DNA from: a virus
Reading direction: 5' to 3' (one strand)
DNA length: 64,000 nt
Virus record (IMG/VR): IMGVR_UViG_3300023109_000011
Span: 1-64,000 of that record
Each line of letters starts with the position of its first letter. Within the stretch, counting starts at the first letter, position 1. Below, one piece after another: positions 7,567-15,981 of the stretch. The notes beneath the pieces were generated by a model. That model worked only from the letters and a program-made list of their open reading frames with translations. It was not told the origin of the DNA and did no database searches. The position numbers and the translations under genes were made by a program.

Positions 7567-7574
7567 TATTTATT
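7567..7574 (-). promoter_or_regulatory. possible late promoter box before gene 21
   Basis: The minus strand reads AATAAATA, 7 of 8 matches to the late consensus, 26 bases upstream of the gene 21 start. It is a weaker candidate than the exact boxes. Confidence 0.35.
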
Positions 7575-7577
7575 AAA

Positions 7578-9092
7578 TTATATCGCTTCTTTGGCGAAGT
7601 CAAGAATCTCTTGAAAACCCTTCTTATCTTTCATAAGAGTGGCTTCCATCTCTTTACGATTTTTAGGATTTAATCCTTTCATAAGAGCATTGATTACTTT
7701 AATATCTGCCATTTGGATTTTAACACTGTCACCATTCTTAAGCTTAAGATTACCAGGCTTAAAGGTAGCTTCTTCTAAGCTTTCTTTTACTTGGTAACCA
7801 GCTGATTTAGCTAAACCAGGGTGAACGTCTGCAGCGTCTTCTTGATCTCCATAATGATCTACCGCAAATTTCCAAACATCTCTTGGTTCACCACTCACGT
7901 ATGCTTGACCATCACCGTGTATTGAGATTTTAACTTTGAATCTTTTTTCGTGTGATGCTTTTTGACTGTCGTTACCGATATAATCTACATCGATTTTTGC
8001 TTCGTTCAAGTCAAATTCTACCGACTCTTTCTTGTCACGAGGATCGGGAGTCTGATCTTGATATTTCAAAGTTGAACGACGCTTTACATCTTTGTAATCG
8101 GCATCTTTACCTTGTGCTTTTAGCTGGTCTCTTTTCTTCTTTGCTTCATCACTGGTTGGGTACTTAGCAACAGGATTCTTAGTATCACCATCGACATATA
8201 CGATGTAATCTCTTTCCATACTACCTGCACCTGACATGGCGCTAAAAGACTTACCTACTCGACCAGCCCTCGCTTCTTTTACTTCAGTTTCTTCGTAAAC
8301 ACCAGCAGCAAGATCATCTTCATCCTTATCAGCTGCATACTTACCAGCTGAATAAGCATATAGACTCTTCATCATAGAAAAAGTATTAGCTAATTTGTTT
8401 TGATACCACTCTTCAGGATCATCACCATCAGCAAGATCTTCCATAATCTCATCTGCAGCATAAGCAATGAAGTGGAGTTGACGCATCATCATTGGAATTT
8501 CTTGTTGAGGATCTTCAGAAACGTATTCAGGAGATTCGCTGATGGGATCTTCATCGAAATCTTCTTCTACATATTCGCCAGTAACAACTACCTTTTCAAT
8601 TAAACCTTTAAACGTGAGCTTAGACTTAGGCGCAGTAGATTCTTTAGCAAACGTAGGATCTATTTTATAACCGTCTTTTTGCAGTTGTGCAATTTTCTTT
8701 TTATCTGTCTTAGGTACTGTCGCACTTTGAAACCCACCCTTAGTTCTTGTCAATTTGACATGGGTCTTTGGGCCAGTAAGATCTTTAGACTTGTCAGCCA
8801 TCTTATCCTGTCCCCAGAATTGTCCTTCTTCAACTTCTTCAACTTCTTCGTCAATGTCACGAGGCATTTTGAAAGGAGCGTCTTTAACAGCATACTGAGG
8901 ATCATAAGTAGCGTCACCCTCTTGATCTGGAGCTCGTTTCTGTTTTGTAACGCCTTCAATCTCTCCCGTAAACTGAGAATCGAGAGCGACCGGGTGCTTA
9001 ATAAGCTCGACCTTATGTAAATCTTTAAAGCGCTGTTCTTCACCTGATTTAGGCTGCGCTACTTCGGAAAGAAGGTCCTTAAACTGTTTCAT
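7578..9092 (-). CDS. probable prohead core / internal head protein
   Basis: A 504-residue, highly charged protein between portal gene 20 and protease gene 21, where T4 has the small core genes 67 and 68. It begins MKQFKDLLSE; LLSE is the same tetrapeptide as the gp23 cleavage site. Two further LxE-A sites occur at LNE-A (362-365) and LEE-A (439-442), so it looks like a substrate of gp21. A helical region at about 196-252 (MMMRQLHFIAYAADEIMEDL) appears well ordered and is of a type I associate with marine T4-like head proteins. The rest is low-complexity and acidic or lysine-rich. An exact late box lies 38 bases upstream. The head role is inferred from position and cleavage sites. Confidence 0.7.
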   Translation of the reverse strand: MKQFKDLLSEVAQPKSGEEQRFKDLHKVELIKHPVALDSQFTGEIEGVTKQKRAPDQEGDATYDPQYAVKDAPFKMPRDIDEEVEEVEEGQFWGQDKMADKSKDLTGPKTHVKLTRTKGGFQSATVPKTDKKKIAQLQKDGYKIDPTFAKESTAPKSKLTFKGLIEKVVVTGEYVEEDFDEDPISESPEYVSEDPQQEIPMMMRQLHFIAYAADEIMEDLADGDDPEEWYQNKLANTFSMMKSLYAYSAGKYAADKDEDDLAAGVYEETEVKEARAGRVGKSFSAMSGAGSMERDYIVYVDGDTKNPVAKYPTSDEAKKKRDQLKAQGKDADYKDVKRRSTLKYQDQTPDPRDKKESVEFDLNEAKIDVDYIGNDSQKASHEKRFKVKISIHGDGQAYVSGEPRDVWKFAVDHYGDQEDAADVHPGLAKSAGYQVKESLEEATFKPGNLKLKNGDSVKIQMADIKVINALMKGLNPKNRKEMEATLMKDKKGFQEILDFAKEAI

Positions 9093-9129
9093 TATTAGAT
9101 CCCTGTTTTATTTAAAGTGTTATACCCAA

Positions 9130-9137
9130 TATTTATA
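9130..9137 (-). promoter_or_regulatory. T4-like late promoter box before the 504-residue head protein gene
   Basis: An exact TATAAATA on the minus strand, 38 bases upstream of the start at 9092 and just past the gene 20 stop. Confidence 0.75.
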
Positions 9138-9150
9138 TTCTAGTGGTTTG

Positions 9151-10698
9151 CTATTCTTCAACATCATCTTCTGGCGGTTCAGCATCAACGTCATCAACTG
9201 GTTCTTCTTCTTCTTTTTCCGCTTCAATCTGATCTTGCATTTCTTTGTAATTTTCTTCTGACATTTGAAGAACATTACGGACAACCCACTCTTTAGAATA
9301 ATACTTACCAATTTGTTCTTCAATATCCCTAAGGGTGTTTAATCTTTCTCGAAGAATTTCAGCTTCTTTCAATTCAGTAAAATAGTTGTCTTGAATAAAG
9401 TCATATCGAATATCATTTCGAATGTTTTCAAATTCTTCAGGAGTAAGAATACCCTTCAAAATAAGTTGCTTTTCTAAAACAATATTAAATAACCAACCAA
9501 ACCTAGCTCTTATTCTACGAATGAATTTACCAAACTTTAATTCATCTCGAGTAATTTCACTTGATCTACCGAATGATGCCATTGTTTCAGGCTCTAAACG
9601 GCTTAATGGTACCTTCAACGCCTTATATAGTTTACGTTGAAAGTACAGCATATTTTCGTCTGTGCTCAAGCCCTGTGCATTACCACCGGCAAGAGTATCA
9701 ACCTCTGTGGATCGCTCACCACCTCGGCGAGGGAACCAAAAATCTTCAGTCATTGTCATCATCTTACGAGAATCGCTAATCTCACCAGTTGATGCATTGT
9801 ACTGTAACTTATTCTTATGGCGAGTCATCATATCACGTAGATATTGCTCTGCCTTATTCTTTGGCAAGTTACCAACATCGATATAGAATATTCGACGCTC
9901 TGGAGCCCTTGTCAAAGTGTAGATAACCGTAGCATCTTCCAACATACGCAGTTGGTTAAGAGGCTTAATCGAAGGATGCAAATGAGATAATACTAAACTA
10001 TTATTCTCATTCATCAACCCCGATGTTACCCTAGCAACTGAATCCTTAGCAATACGGATTCCGTTTACTGCTCCGGTAGTACCTCCGCCACTCTTACTTC
10101 CTGCGAAACCGGCATCCGAGTACATATAGTACTCGTTTTTAATCTTCTTTGTGTTAATACCTGAGTGCGGATCTTTATTCTTCTTGTCCATTTCTCGAAT
10201 AAGCTTAAGCTTTCGAGCATCGACATATCTTAACTCACGTATTCCCTTCTTTAATTGATCTGGATCAATAATGATATGATAGTTAATTCGACCGTCTACA
10301 TAAAACTTGTAGAACATATCATATCCGTTATTGGCCATATCAAATAGAGCTAAAACATTATTGAATTCTTCAGTAATCTTTTCTTTAACTCTATCAGGTA
10401 GATCTGCTTCATCTAAGATAATATCAACTACCTGATCATTAGTATCAACACTAATAGCTTCGTTTACAATATCATCAATAGCTTGAGCTATCTCTGGTTG
10501 CATTGCCATTCCACGATATTTTGTGATAAGTTCCGATTCTGACTTTGCAGAACCTTCCATATCAAGTATCGTACTGTAAAACCCACCCAGCGAATTACCA
10601 TCAACGGTAATTGCCCCATCGTCATTATGAGGCTCGGCAAACGAGACTGGTGTGTCGTCGTCTTCCGGCCTCTTGATTTCAAAACCAAAGAGCTTCAT
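9151..10698 (-). CDS. 20: portal vertex protein gp20
   Basis: A 515-residue portal protein, close to the length of T4 gp20 (524). It forms the dodecameric ring at one head vertex through which gp17 pumps DNA and to which the neck attaches. Recognisable phrases include ITKYRGMAMQPEIAQAIDDI near residue 58, PERRIFYIDVGNLPKNKAEQ, FWFPRRGGERSTEVDTLAGG and PLSRLEPETMASFGRSSEIT, all conserved in T4-type portals. The C-terminal 40 residues are acidic and low-complexity. It follows tube gene 19 with a short gap and precedes the head protein gene. Confidence 0.97.
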   Translation of the reverse strand: MKLFGFEIKRPEDDDTPVSFAEPHNDDGAITVDGNSLGGFYSTILDMEGSAKSESELITKYRGMAMQPEIAQAIDDIVNEAISVDTNDQVVDIILDEADLPDRVKEKITEEFNNVLALFDMANNGYDMFYKFYVDGRINYHIIIDPDQLKKGIRELRYVDARKLKLIREMDKKNKDPHSGINTKKIKNEYYMYSDAGFAGSKSGGGTTGAVNGIRIAKDSVARVTSGLMNENNSLVLSHLHPSIKPLNQLRMLEDATVIYTLTRAPERRIFYIDVGNLPKNKAEQYLRDMMTRHKNKLQYNASTGEISDSRKMMTMTEDFWFPRRGGERSTEVDTLAGGNAQGLSTDENMLYFQRKLYKALKVPLSRLEPETMASFGRSSEITRDELKFGKFIRRIRARFGWLFNIVLEKQLILKGILTPEEFENIRNDIRYDFIQDNYFTELKEAEILRERLNTLRDIEEQIGKYYSKEWVVRNVLQMSEENYKEMQDQIEAEKEEEEPVDDVDAEPPEDDVEE

Positions 10699-10719
10699 TC
10701 TATATTCCTATATCAATAA

Positions 10720-11253
10720 TTATGTAGTTGAAATTCCAGTTGTTCCCTCGACTCTCCAGAAGTCGTATTGGAACGTAACTGTAAATTCTTCAATGGTATC
10801 TGTGGTGCTCCAATCCATAGCGATATCGCTAATGTTAATTGGGTGCAAACCTTCAAATACATAGGTACGTATTGCATCTCCGTCTTTACTATATTGTGTA
10901 ATGATTCCGTTTGATTTGTAATCCTGTGGAAGTCCTCTCAAGTTACCATCGTGTGTATTGATGGAATTTGACCATGCTTCCATAGCGTTACGTACTAAGA
11001 AATCTTCGTCGTTAATTACTGTAACGGTCCAATCTTCAAATGTTCTATCACCTGCATACTTAACTTGCCGACCAAAGTATGGTGCTTGAAAAGTTCCAAG
11101 GTTCGAGGCAGGAATACCTGCTGCTCGAACCATGAATGGGACTTTAATGTCGGCCGCTGGATCAACAGGGTTTAGGATTTGAACTTGGAACAATGTTGGA
11201 CGAGCGCCCCCACCTACTAGCTGGGACTTAAACTCGTTAATGTTAAATGCCAT
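10720..11253 (-). CDS. 19: tail tube protein gp19
   Basis: A 177-residue protein of the T4 gp19 family (T4: 163 residues), which stacks as hexameric rings to form the inner tail tube. It begins MAFNINEFKSQLVGGGARP, a typical start of marine gp19 proteins. It also has PFMVRAAGIPASNLG and the beta-rich C-terminal phrase FTVTFQYDFWRVE. It lies directly after the sheath gene, as in T4. An imperfect late box overlaps the end of gene 18, 28 bases upstream. Confidence 0.95.
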   Translation of the reverse strand: MAFNINEFKSQLVGGGARPTLFQVQILNPVDPAADIKVPFMVRAAGIPASNLGTFQAPYFGRQVKYAGDRTFEDWTVTVINDEDFLVRNAMEAWSNSINTHDGNLRGLPQDYKSNGIITQYSKDGDAIRTYVFEGLHPINISDIAMDWSTTDTIEEFTVTFQYDFWRVEGTTGISTT

Positions 11254-11280
11254 GTTCGCGTTCTCCTTTAAACTAATTAG

Positions 11281-11288
11281 TATTTATT
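11281..11288 (-). promoter_or_regulatory. possible late promoter box before gene 19
   Basis: The minus strand reads AATAAATA (7 of 8 to consensus), overlapping the stop codon of gene 18 and 28 bases upstream of the gene 19 start. Confidence 0.35.
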
Positions 11289-13365
11289 ATGAAATTGAGC
11301 CAACAATTTCGTCGAACTCAACCCCAGTTCGTGTTGCCACGAACGTAAGTTCAATCACGTTAATAGATCGTGCAGGCTTAATAAAGATATTCGCTCTAAA
11401 TTTACCTTGATCAATAACGACAGGAGTATTAACCGTTGAATCAGAAATTACTCGGAAGTCAATGATACCGCGACGACCTTGTATATCTCTCAAGAAAGGC
11501 TCGACAATATTCTTAAACTGAGTCTGAGTAAATTCATCATTCAATTCAAACAAAAACCCTTGTGCTGCATTAGCAATTGCTTTTTCAACCGCAATAAACA
11601 ATCTACGAACATTGAGTCGATCAAATGCACTCTGCGTTCCCAAACCGGTCTTGTCACCAAATAGAACGATACCTTGTCCTACTTGACTCATTACTGGGTT
11701 AATGTCGCTGCTGTAGAGCTGATCACGTTGTGCTTTATTAGGATTGAACGCAAGTTTAACAACATTCTTAATAACACCTTTACGGAAACCTGCTGGTGAC
11801 TCGAAAGGCTCAACTCGAGAAGCTAGACCTGCCATATCGCCATTCAGAGGTACAAAGCGATAAACGTCATTGTACTTATCATAACGATACTTATAACCTG
11901 AATCCATGAACCAGTAAGAACTATTCTGAAGTCGATTACGGTAAGAAATTACGTTTGAAAGCATTGCGTTAGACTTAGATTCATCTACTACATCTTCTTT
12001 AGAAGGTGATAAGAATGCAATTGCATCTTTACGACTATCAACAACATTACTGATAATGTAGTTTGCTCGTGTAGCTAATCGATCGCCCTTACCTTGTAGA
12101 ACAAAGGAAACGTCGATTTCATTTGGATTAGCGTAGTAATCGTAACCTTCGGCTAATGCTTGGAGAGATACGGTAGATTCAGTTGAACCATCTGCACCAA
12201 ACATTAGTACTTCTGTTTGAGAAGTTGCAGCTTCAAAGTGTGCAGTGTTTGCAACCTTAACCCAAGCTGAATTTTGAGCAATAGCATCTTTGTAGTAGTT
12301 AGTGCGACCATCAGGAAGCTTAGCGGCTGTATTAGTTGAAACGTTGATATAAGTTTCGATGAATTCGCCTGGTGCACCTGTAATTTCACCGTTGCGATCA
12401 ATGACCGCGATGTGGTAGTTACCGGTTGATGGTGCTTTACCGAATACACCAGCTAAACTTGAACGCTTTTCAAATGATAGCTTACTAATTGCTGATTCGA
12501 AAAGAGCGTAGTTTTCAACAAATTTGACAGTATATTGATAGTAAGATATTGTATCGCGAACGGTAGCATTATTAGCTGGGTCAGAAGGAGCTTCAACTTC
12601 TAAACCGTATTGGTCTAGTGCCATTTCACTCCAAGACTGAATTTGCATGTCTTGATAGCCGACTGAATCGTTACCGACACGTATTGTGTCACCAGCCACA
12701 ATCGAAAAACCACCTTCAGGCCAGATTGCGTAATCACCACCAATTCGCTCAACATTGGTCATTAGCAGAGTTACGTCGTCATCACCGTATGCCATAGAAT
12801 CTGAGAAAGTTCCTGCGGGAATGTTATTCGCTACAGCGACATATGTTTGACCATCTTTAGCTTGGCCGACTGAGACTACGTCTGTAATAAACGATTCTGA
12901 ATTAACATATACAACATCAATTTCGTTTCCTAATGAGCCTGCATATAATCCTTCGAAAGCACCGATTTCTGTATTCGCTCGGTCAATGGTACCTGTCGTT
13001 CCTGGAGTTTCGCCAGCGACGAAACCATTTGTTGAATTTGCTGTAACGGTTTCAGTATTCGCATCAAAATAGATGAGATCGGTCACACCCTCAGCAGCTA
13101 CCGAGCCATCATCGACACGAGTAACCCAAAGAGCGGACGAGTATGAGAGGTAATCTGCTGCAGTGAAAAATGTTTCGTAGTTATCGTCGTCTGGAGTACC
13201 GAAACGATCTACTAATTCATTTTCCGAAGAAACAAGAACAGTCTCATTTACCGGACCCCATCTAAAAACACCCGCTATTGCTGCAGGTGGCGTTGCGATG
13301 GCTGGTACCGCTGCTGACGCGTCCACTTCACGAACGATTACAGAGGGACTTACGGAAAAAGCCAT
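11287..13365 (-). CDS. 18: contractile tail sheath protein gp18
   Basis: A 692-residue sheath subunit (T4 gp18: 659). The N-terminus MAFSVSPSVIVREVDASAAV, followed by AAIAGVFRWGPVNETVLVSS, is characteristic of phage sheath proteins. The C-terminal conserved domain includes SAFDRLNVRRLFIAVEKAIA and ends with FVATRTGVEFDEIVG. The central region (about residues 110-330) is the variable surface-exposed part of the family. Sheath subunits polymerise around gp19 and contract to drive the tube through the envelope. An exact late box lies 65 bases upstream. Confidence 0.97.
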   Translation of the reverse strand: MAFSVSPSVIVREVDASAAVPAIATPPAAIAGVFRWGPVNETVLVSSENELVDRFGTPDDDNYETFFTAADYLSYSSALWVTRVDDGSVAAEGVTDLIYFDANTETVTANSTNGFVAGETPGTTGTIDRANTEIGAFEGLYAGSLGNEIDVVYVNSESFITDVVSVGQAKDGQTYVAVANNIPAGTFSDSMAYGDDDVTLLMTNVERIGGDYAIWPEGGFSIVAGDTIRVGNDSVGYQDMQIQSWSEMALDQYGLEVEAPSDPANNATVRDTISYYQYTVKFVENYALFESAISKLSFEKRSSLAGVFGKAPSTGNYHIAVIDRNGEITGAPGEFIETYINVSTNTAAKLPDGRTNYYKDAIAQNSAWVKVANTAHFEAATSQTEVLMFGADGSTESTVSLQALAEGYDYYANPNEIDVSFVLQGKGDRLATRANYIISNVVDSRKDAIAFLSPSKEDVVDESKSNAMLSNVISYRNRLQNSSYWFMDSGYKYRYDKYNDVYRFVPLNGDMAGLASRVEPFESPAGFRKGVIKNVVKLAFNPNKAQRDQLYSSDINPVMSQVGQGIVLFGDKTGLGTQSAFDRLNVRRLFIAVEKAIANAAQGFLFELNDEFTQTQFKNIVEPFLRDIQGRRGIIDFRVISDSTVNTPVVIDQGKFRANIFIKPARSINVIELTFVATRTGVEFDEIVGSIS

Positions 13366-13429
13366 ATTATTCTCCTTTAATTATTATCTATTAAACCTAG
13401 TAGTTTTTTTAATTAGTTATCACTAATTC

Positions 13430-13437
13430 TATTTATA
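13430..13437 (-). promoter_or_regulatory. T4-like late promoter box before gene 18
   Basis: An exact TATAAATA on the minus strand, 65 bases upstream of the sheath start and just past the gene 17 stop. A palindrome AATTAG/CTAATT (13411-13428) lies immediately downstream, across the expected transcription start. Confidence 0.75.
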
Positions 13438-13449
13438 AAATCCAAGGGT

Positions 13450-15057
13450 TTATAATTCCCATGCGTTCCGAGCATCTTGAAGTCCGTCGTCGTAGACGTC
13501 ATCATCACCAACATCAATAAAACCAAATGGAAGTAAATCTTGATCAATTTCTTCTTCGGTTTTCTGTCTTAACTTCATCATCGTGTGTATGTCAGTCATA
13601 TCTTTGAAGTACATTTGGTCAGTTAGCCAAGCAAATATTACTAAGTTCATTACTAAATCATCATGAGAACCAGATTCCGCTTCGTATGAGGATCCTCTTT
13701 TCGAAAAACGTGATAACTCTTGTATTGTGTTATAGTCTTGTACTATCAGCTGATTTTGTTCAATCAGCATTTTTAAAATAGAACAACCAACAGACTTAAC
13801 AGATTTGGTTGTTCGAATTCCATTATCTACTTTTTTTCCAAAGCCGCTTGAAATGCGTTTACCATTTCGACCTGCGCTCTCAGTGTAAAGAAGATTCTCA
13901 TAACCATAGTCCATTAAGAGTACGTCTGATACCTGTTCACCGATATCATTAATTTCGATTAAAACCGCACCCTCATTGTACATTAGTCCTACTCTATATA
14001 TAACAGAAGCAAAATCGACCGGACCAACGAAGTTATCTCGAAAGACACATACTTGCTTGTATGGCATCTCAGTAATGTCGATCACATTAAATGTTGAATA
14101 GTCGAGACCTTTACCTCTCGATACGTCAACTGTTATTGCATATGTGCGACCTTCAATTGCCGCTTCATATTGTGTTAGCCCTTCTCGATCTTCGATAGGG
14201 CGAGAATAAGCAAGCTCTTTAAGTTTACTACCATCTATTAATGTGCCAGAACTACCTAAGAATTCTCCACAGTATTCTTGTTTAAACTTTTGCTCATCGA
14301 AGTCAAGAGCTTCTAATGTTTCCTGTCTCCACTTTTCATCACGACCAGGCACATCGGTCCAAGTTACCTTAACAAACTCGTAACCATTTGTTCCTTCTTC
14401 AGCGCCTTTACATGTTTTCCAAAAATGATTCAATCCGTTTGGTGTGGAAGTCATTAATAGTTTTGTACTCTCACCAGAAGAGATTGTAGGATATACTGAA
14501 GCGAAAAACTCATCGTATCCCTCAATAAACGCAACCTCATCAAGATACAAGAATGATATTGACTTACCTCGAATGGCTGATGAAGAAGTAGTACCTGCAT
14601 AAATCTTGCAACCATTCTCAAGTACAATATTAAATTTGTTCCATTCTTCTACGCCCTGTTGCATCCACTTAGGTAATGCTTCATATGCAATCTTAACTCG
14701 ATCAAGTACTTCTTTTGCAGCATCTCCTTTGTTAGCGAGAATAGCAACTGTTTTGTACTCATTGAATAAGATATAATGTAGAATCACAGCAACAGCTGTA
14801 GTCGTTTTACCAGCCTGTCGAGCTGTTAATACTGCTACTCGACGATTGTTTGTAATCTTTTCTGTAATTTCTTTTTGATAATCATACATATCAAGAGGAA
14901 CAAATCCTCTATCAACATGTACAATTTTAATATAACTCTCAGCAAAGTAGATTGGGTCTTTTAAGCATTTCATATACTCCTTTAAATTGTCTGGAGTAAA
15001 TTCAATCTGTTCACCAATTCGCTTTAGATTGTTATTACCAAGATAGCCACTACTCAT
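13450..15057 (-). CDS. 17: terminase large subunit gp17
   Basis: The DNA-packaging motor and nuclease, 535 residues from ATG 15057. I prefer this to the GTG two codons earlier because of AAAGGG upstream. The ATPase domain has Walker A ARQAGKTT (about residues 79-86, cf. T4 SRQLGKTT) and Walker B FLYLDE (169-174, Asp173/Glu174). The RNase H-like nuclease domain has TVDVSRGKGLDYS with Asp311, a second acidic site in LIEINDIGEQ, and SGSHDDLVM near the end. All the catalytic residues expected of T4 gp17 appear present, though T4 gp17 is longer (610). It overlaps gene 16 by 8 bases, indicating coupled synthesis of the two subunits. Confidence 0.97.
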   Translation of the reverse strand: MSSGYLGNNNLKRIGEQIEFTPDNLKEYMKCLKDPIYFAESYIKIVHVDRGFVPLDMYDYQKEITEKITNNRRVAVLTARQAGKTTTAVAVILHYILFNEYKTVAILANKGDAAKEVLDRVKIAYEALPKWMQQGVEEWNKFNIVLENGCKIYAGTTSSSAIRGKSISFLYLDEVAFIEGYDEFFASVYPTISSGESTKLLMTSTPNGLNHFWKTCKGAEEGTNGYEFVKVTWTDVPGRDEKWRQETLEALDFDEQKFKQEYCGEFLGSSGTLIDGSKLKELAYSRPIEDREGLTQYEAAIEGRTYAITVDVSRGKGLDYSTFNVIDITEMPYKQVCVFRDNFVGPVDFASVIYRVGLMYNEGAVLIEINDIGEQVSDVLLMDYGYENLLYTESAGRNGKRISSGFGKKVDNGIRTTKSVKSVGCSILKMLIEQNQLIVQDYNTIQELSRFSKRGSSYEAESGSHDDLVMNLVIFAWLTDQMYFKDMTDIHTMMKLRQKTEEEIDQDLLPFGFIDVGDDDVYDDGLQDARNAWEL

Positions 15058-15559
15058 CTTCACCCTTTATCATTTTAAGTAAGTCGGCAGTTGATACAAT
15101 TAGATTATTATTCGTAACCTGAGTTTCTGCTTGCTTTTCTTCTTTAGCATATCTTTTCTTTGTTGACATTTCAACATAATCTTTGTTAGCGTCAAGTAGT
15201 GTTTTCATTAAAGTGGATACAACTTCAAAGGCTCGAGGTGATTCTGACTGCTTTGCAATTTCCACCATTTCTTTAACCGAGTCATCTCCAAGTTGAATAA
15301 TATTCTCAATGTTTTTCTTAGCTAATTCGATATCCTTAAGGTTCTCATCAGCATTCTTTTCTGCTACGGTTGGGAGTTGAGGCTCAGCCACTTCAGCTGG
15401 AACCGGCAGGTTTTCAGCTGCAGCTGGAACCGGCAGGTTTTCAGCAGGTTTTATTTCTTCTTGATTAAAAGAATTGGCAGGAAGGGAAATCTTCATATCT
15501 TCTCTCGCATCTTCCAAGGGTCTCATACTTAATAACTCTGCTATTTTATCATCACTCAT
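15050..15559 (-). CDS. 16: terminase small subunit gp16
   Basis: A 169-residue protein placed directly before gp17, as in T4 (gp16: 164 residues). The start is set at ATG 15559, with AGGAG eight bases upstream, rather than the GTG at 15568. The last 85 residues are predicted helical and contain IELAKKNIENIIQLGDDSV and STKKRYAKEEKQ, resembling the oligomerising helices of small terminases. A Pro-rich linker at about residues 40-60 carries a nine-residue tandem repeat, ENLPVPAAA and ENLPVPAEV. Its start overlaps the upstream cytidylyltransferase stop in an ATGA junction. Confidence 0.85.
   Translation of the reverse strand: MSDDKIAELLSMRPLEDAREDMKISLPANSFNQEEIKPAENLPVPAAAENLPVPAEVAEPQLPTVAEKNADENLKDIELAKKNIENIIQLGDDSVKEMVEIAKQSESPRAFEVVSTLMKTLLDANKDYVEMSTKKRYAKEEKQAETQVTNNNLIVSTADLLKMIKGEDE
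15394..15445 (-). repeat. 27-base tandem duplication inside gene 16
   Basis: A 25-base match, beginning CAGCTGGAACCGGCAGG, occurs at 15394-15418 and at 15421-15445. The 27-base period encodes two copies of a nine-residue Pro-rich unit in the small terminase linker. Confidence 0.85.
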
Positions 15560-15969
15560 TTCAAGCACTCCTGTACACGCTTTCTCAAATCACTACTGCT
15601 AAAACGATGACCTCTTTGATTAAAGTATAGATCAATGTCTCTCATACGACAAATATCTTTCCCAGTAAAATCTTTATCGCGATACTCTTCGCCTAATATT
15701 CTTACATGAATTGTATATAATTCAAGTATGTCTTCTAAATCTTTTTCAGTTGAGTATGGAATGATCTCATCTACATAACTCACTGCTTTTAGTTGTGTAT
15801 ATCTTTCTACTATTGTTTGAGCAGGAGAGTTTTTGTTACTCCTATCAAGACCAGGATCCATTTGCAATCCTACCATCAAATAATCACATTGAGCTTTTGC
15901 ATCTCTTAACATTTGTACATGGCCTGCATGCAGCAAATCAAATGCGCTACAGGTAAATCCAACCTTCAT
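15556..15969 (-). CDS. glycerol-3-phosphate cytidylyltransferase-like nucleotidyltransferase
   Basis: A 137-residue protein of the HxGH nucleotidyltransferase superfamily. HAGH at residues 15-18 is the CTP-binding signature, and RFSSSDLRKRV near the C-terminus matches the second signature (RxxSTS-type) of TagD-like enzymes. Its length is that of a stand-alone cytidylyltransferase, which activates glycerol-3-phosphate or a related phosphate with CTP. It sits between genes 15 and 16, where T4 carries gene 3. Substrates cannot be inferred. It could supply activated head groups for surface glycans or act with the sugar-related genes at 28-31 kb. ATGA coupling to gene 16 puts it in the late operon. 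Confidence 0.85.
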   Translation of the reverse strand: MKVGFTCSAFDLLHAGHVQMLRDAKAQCDYLMVGLQMDPGLDRSNKNSPAQTIVERYTQLKAVSYVDEIIPYSTEKDLEDILELYTIHVRILGEEYRDKDFTGKDICRMRDIDLYFNQRGHRFSSSDLRKRVQECLK

Positions 15970-15981
15970 AATACATCCTTG

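Noticed and set aside
13411-13428. Palindrome AATTAG/CTAATT as a terminator after gene 17
   Set aside because: On the minus strand it is followed by A residues, not T, and lies directly after a late promoter box, so it is not an intrinsic terminator.
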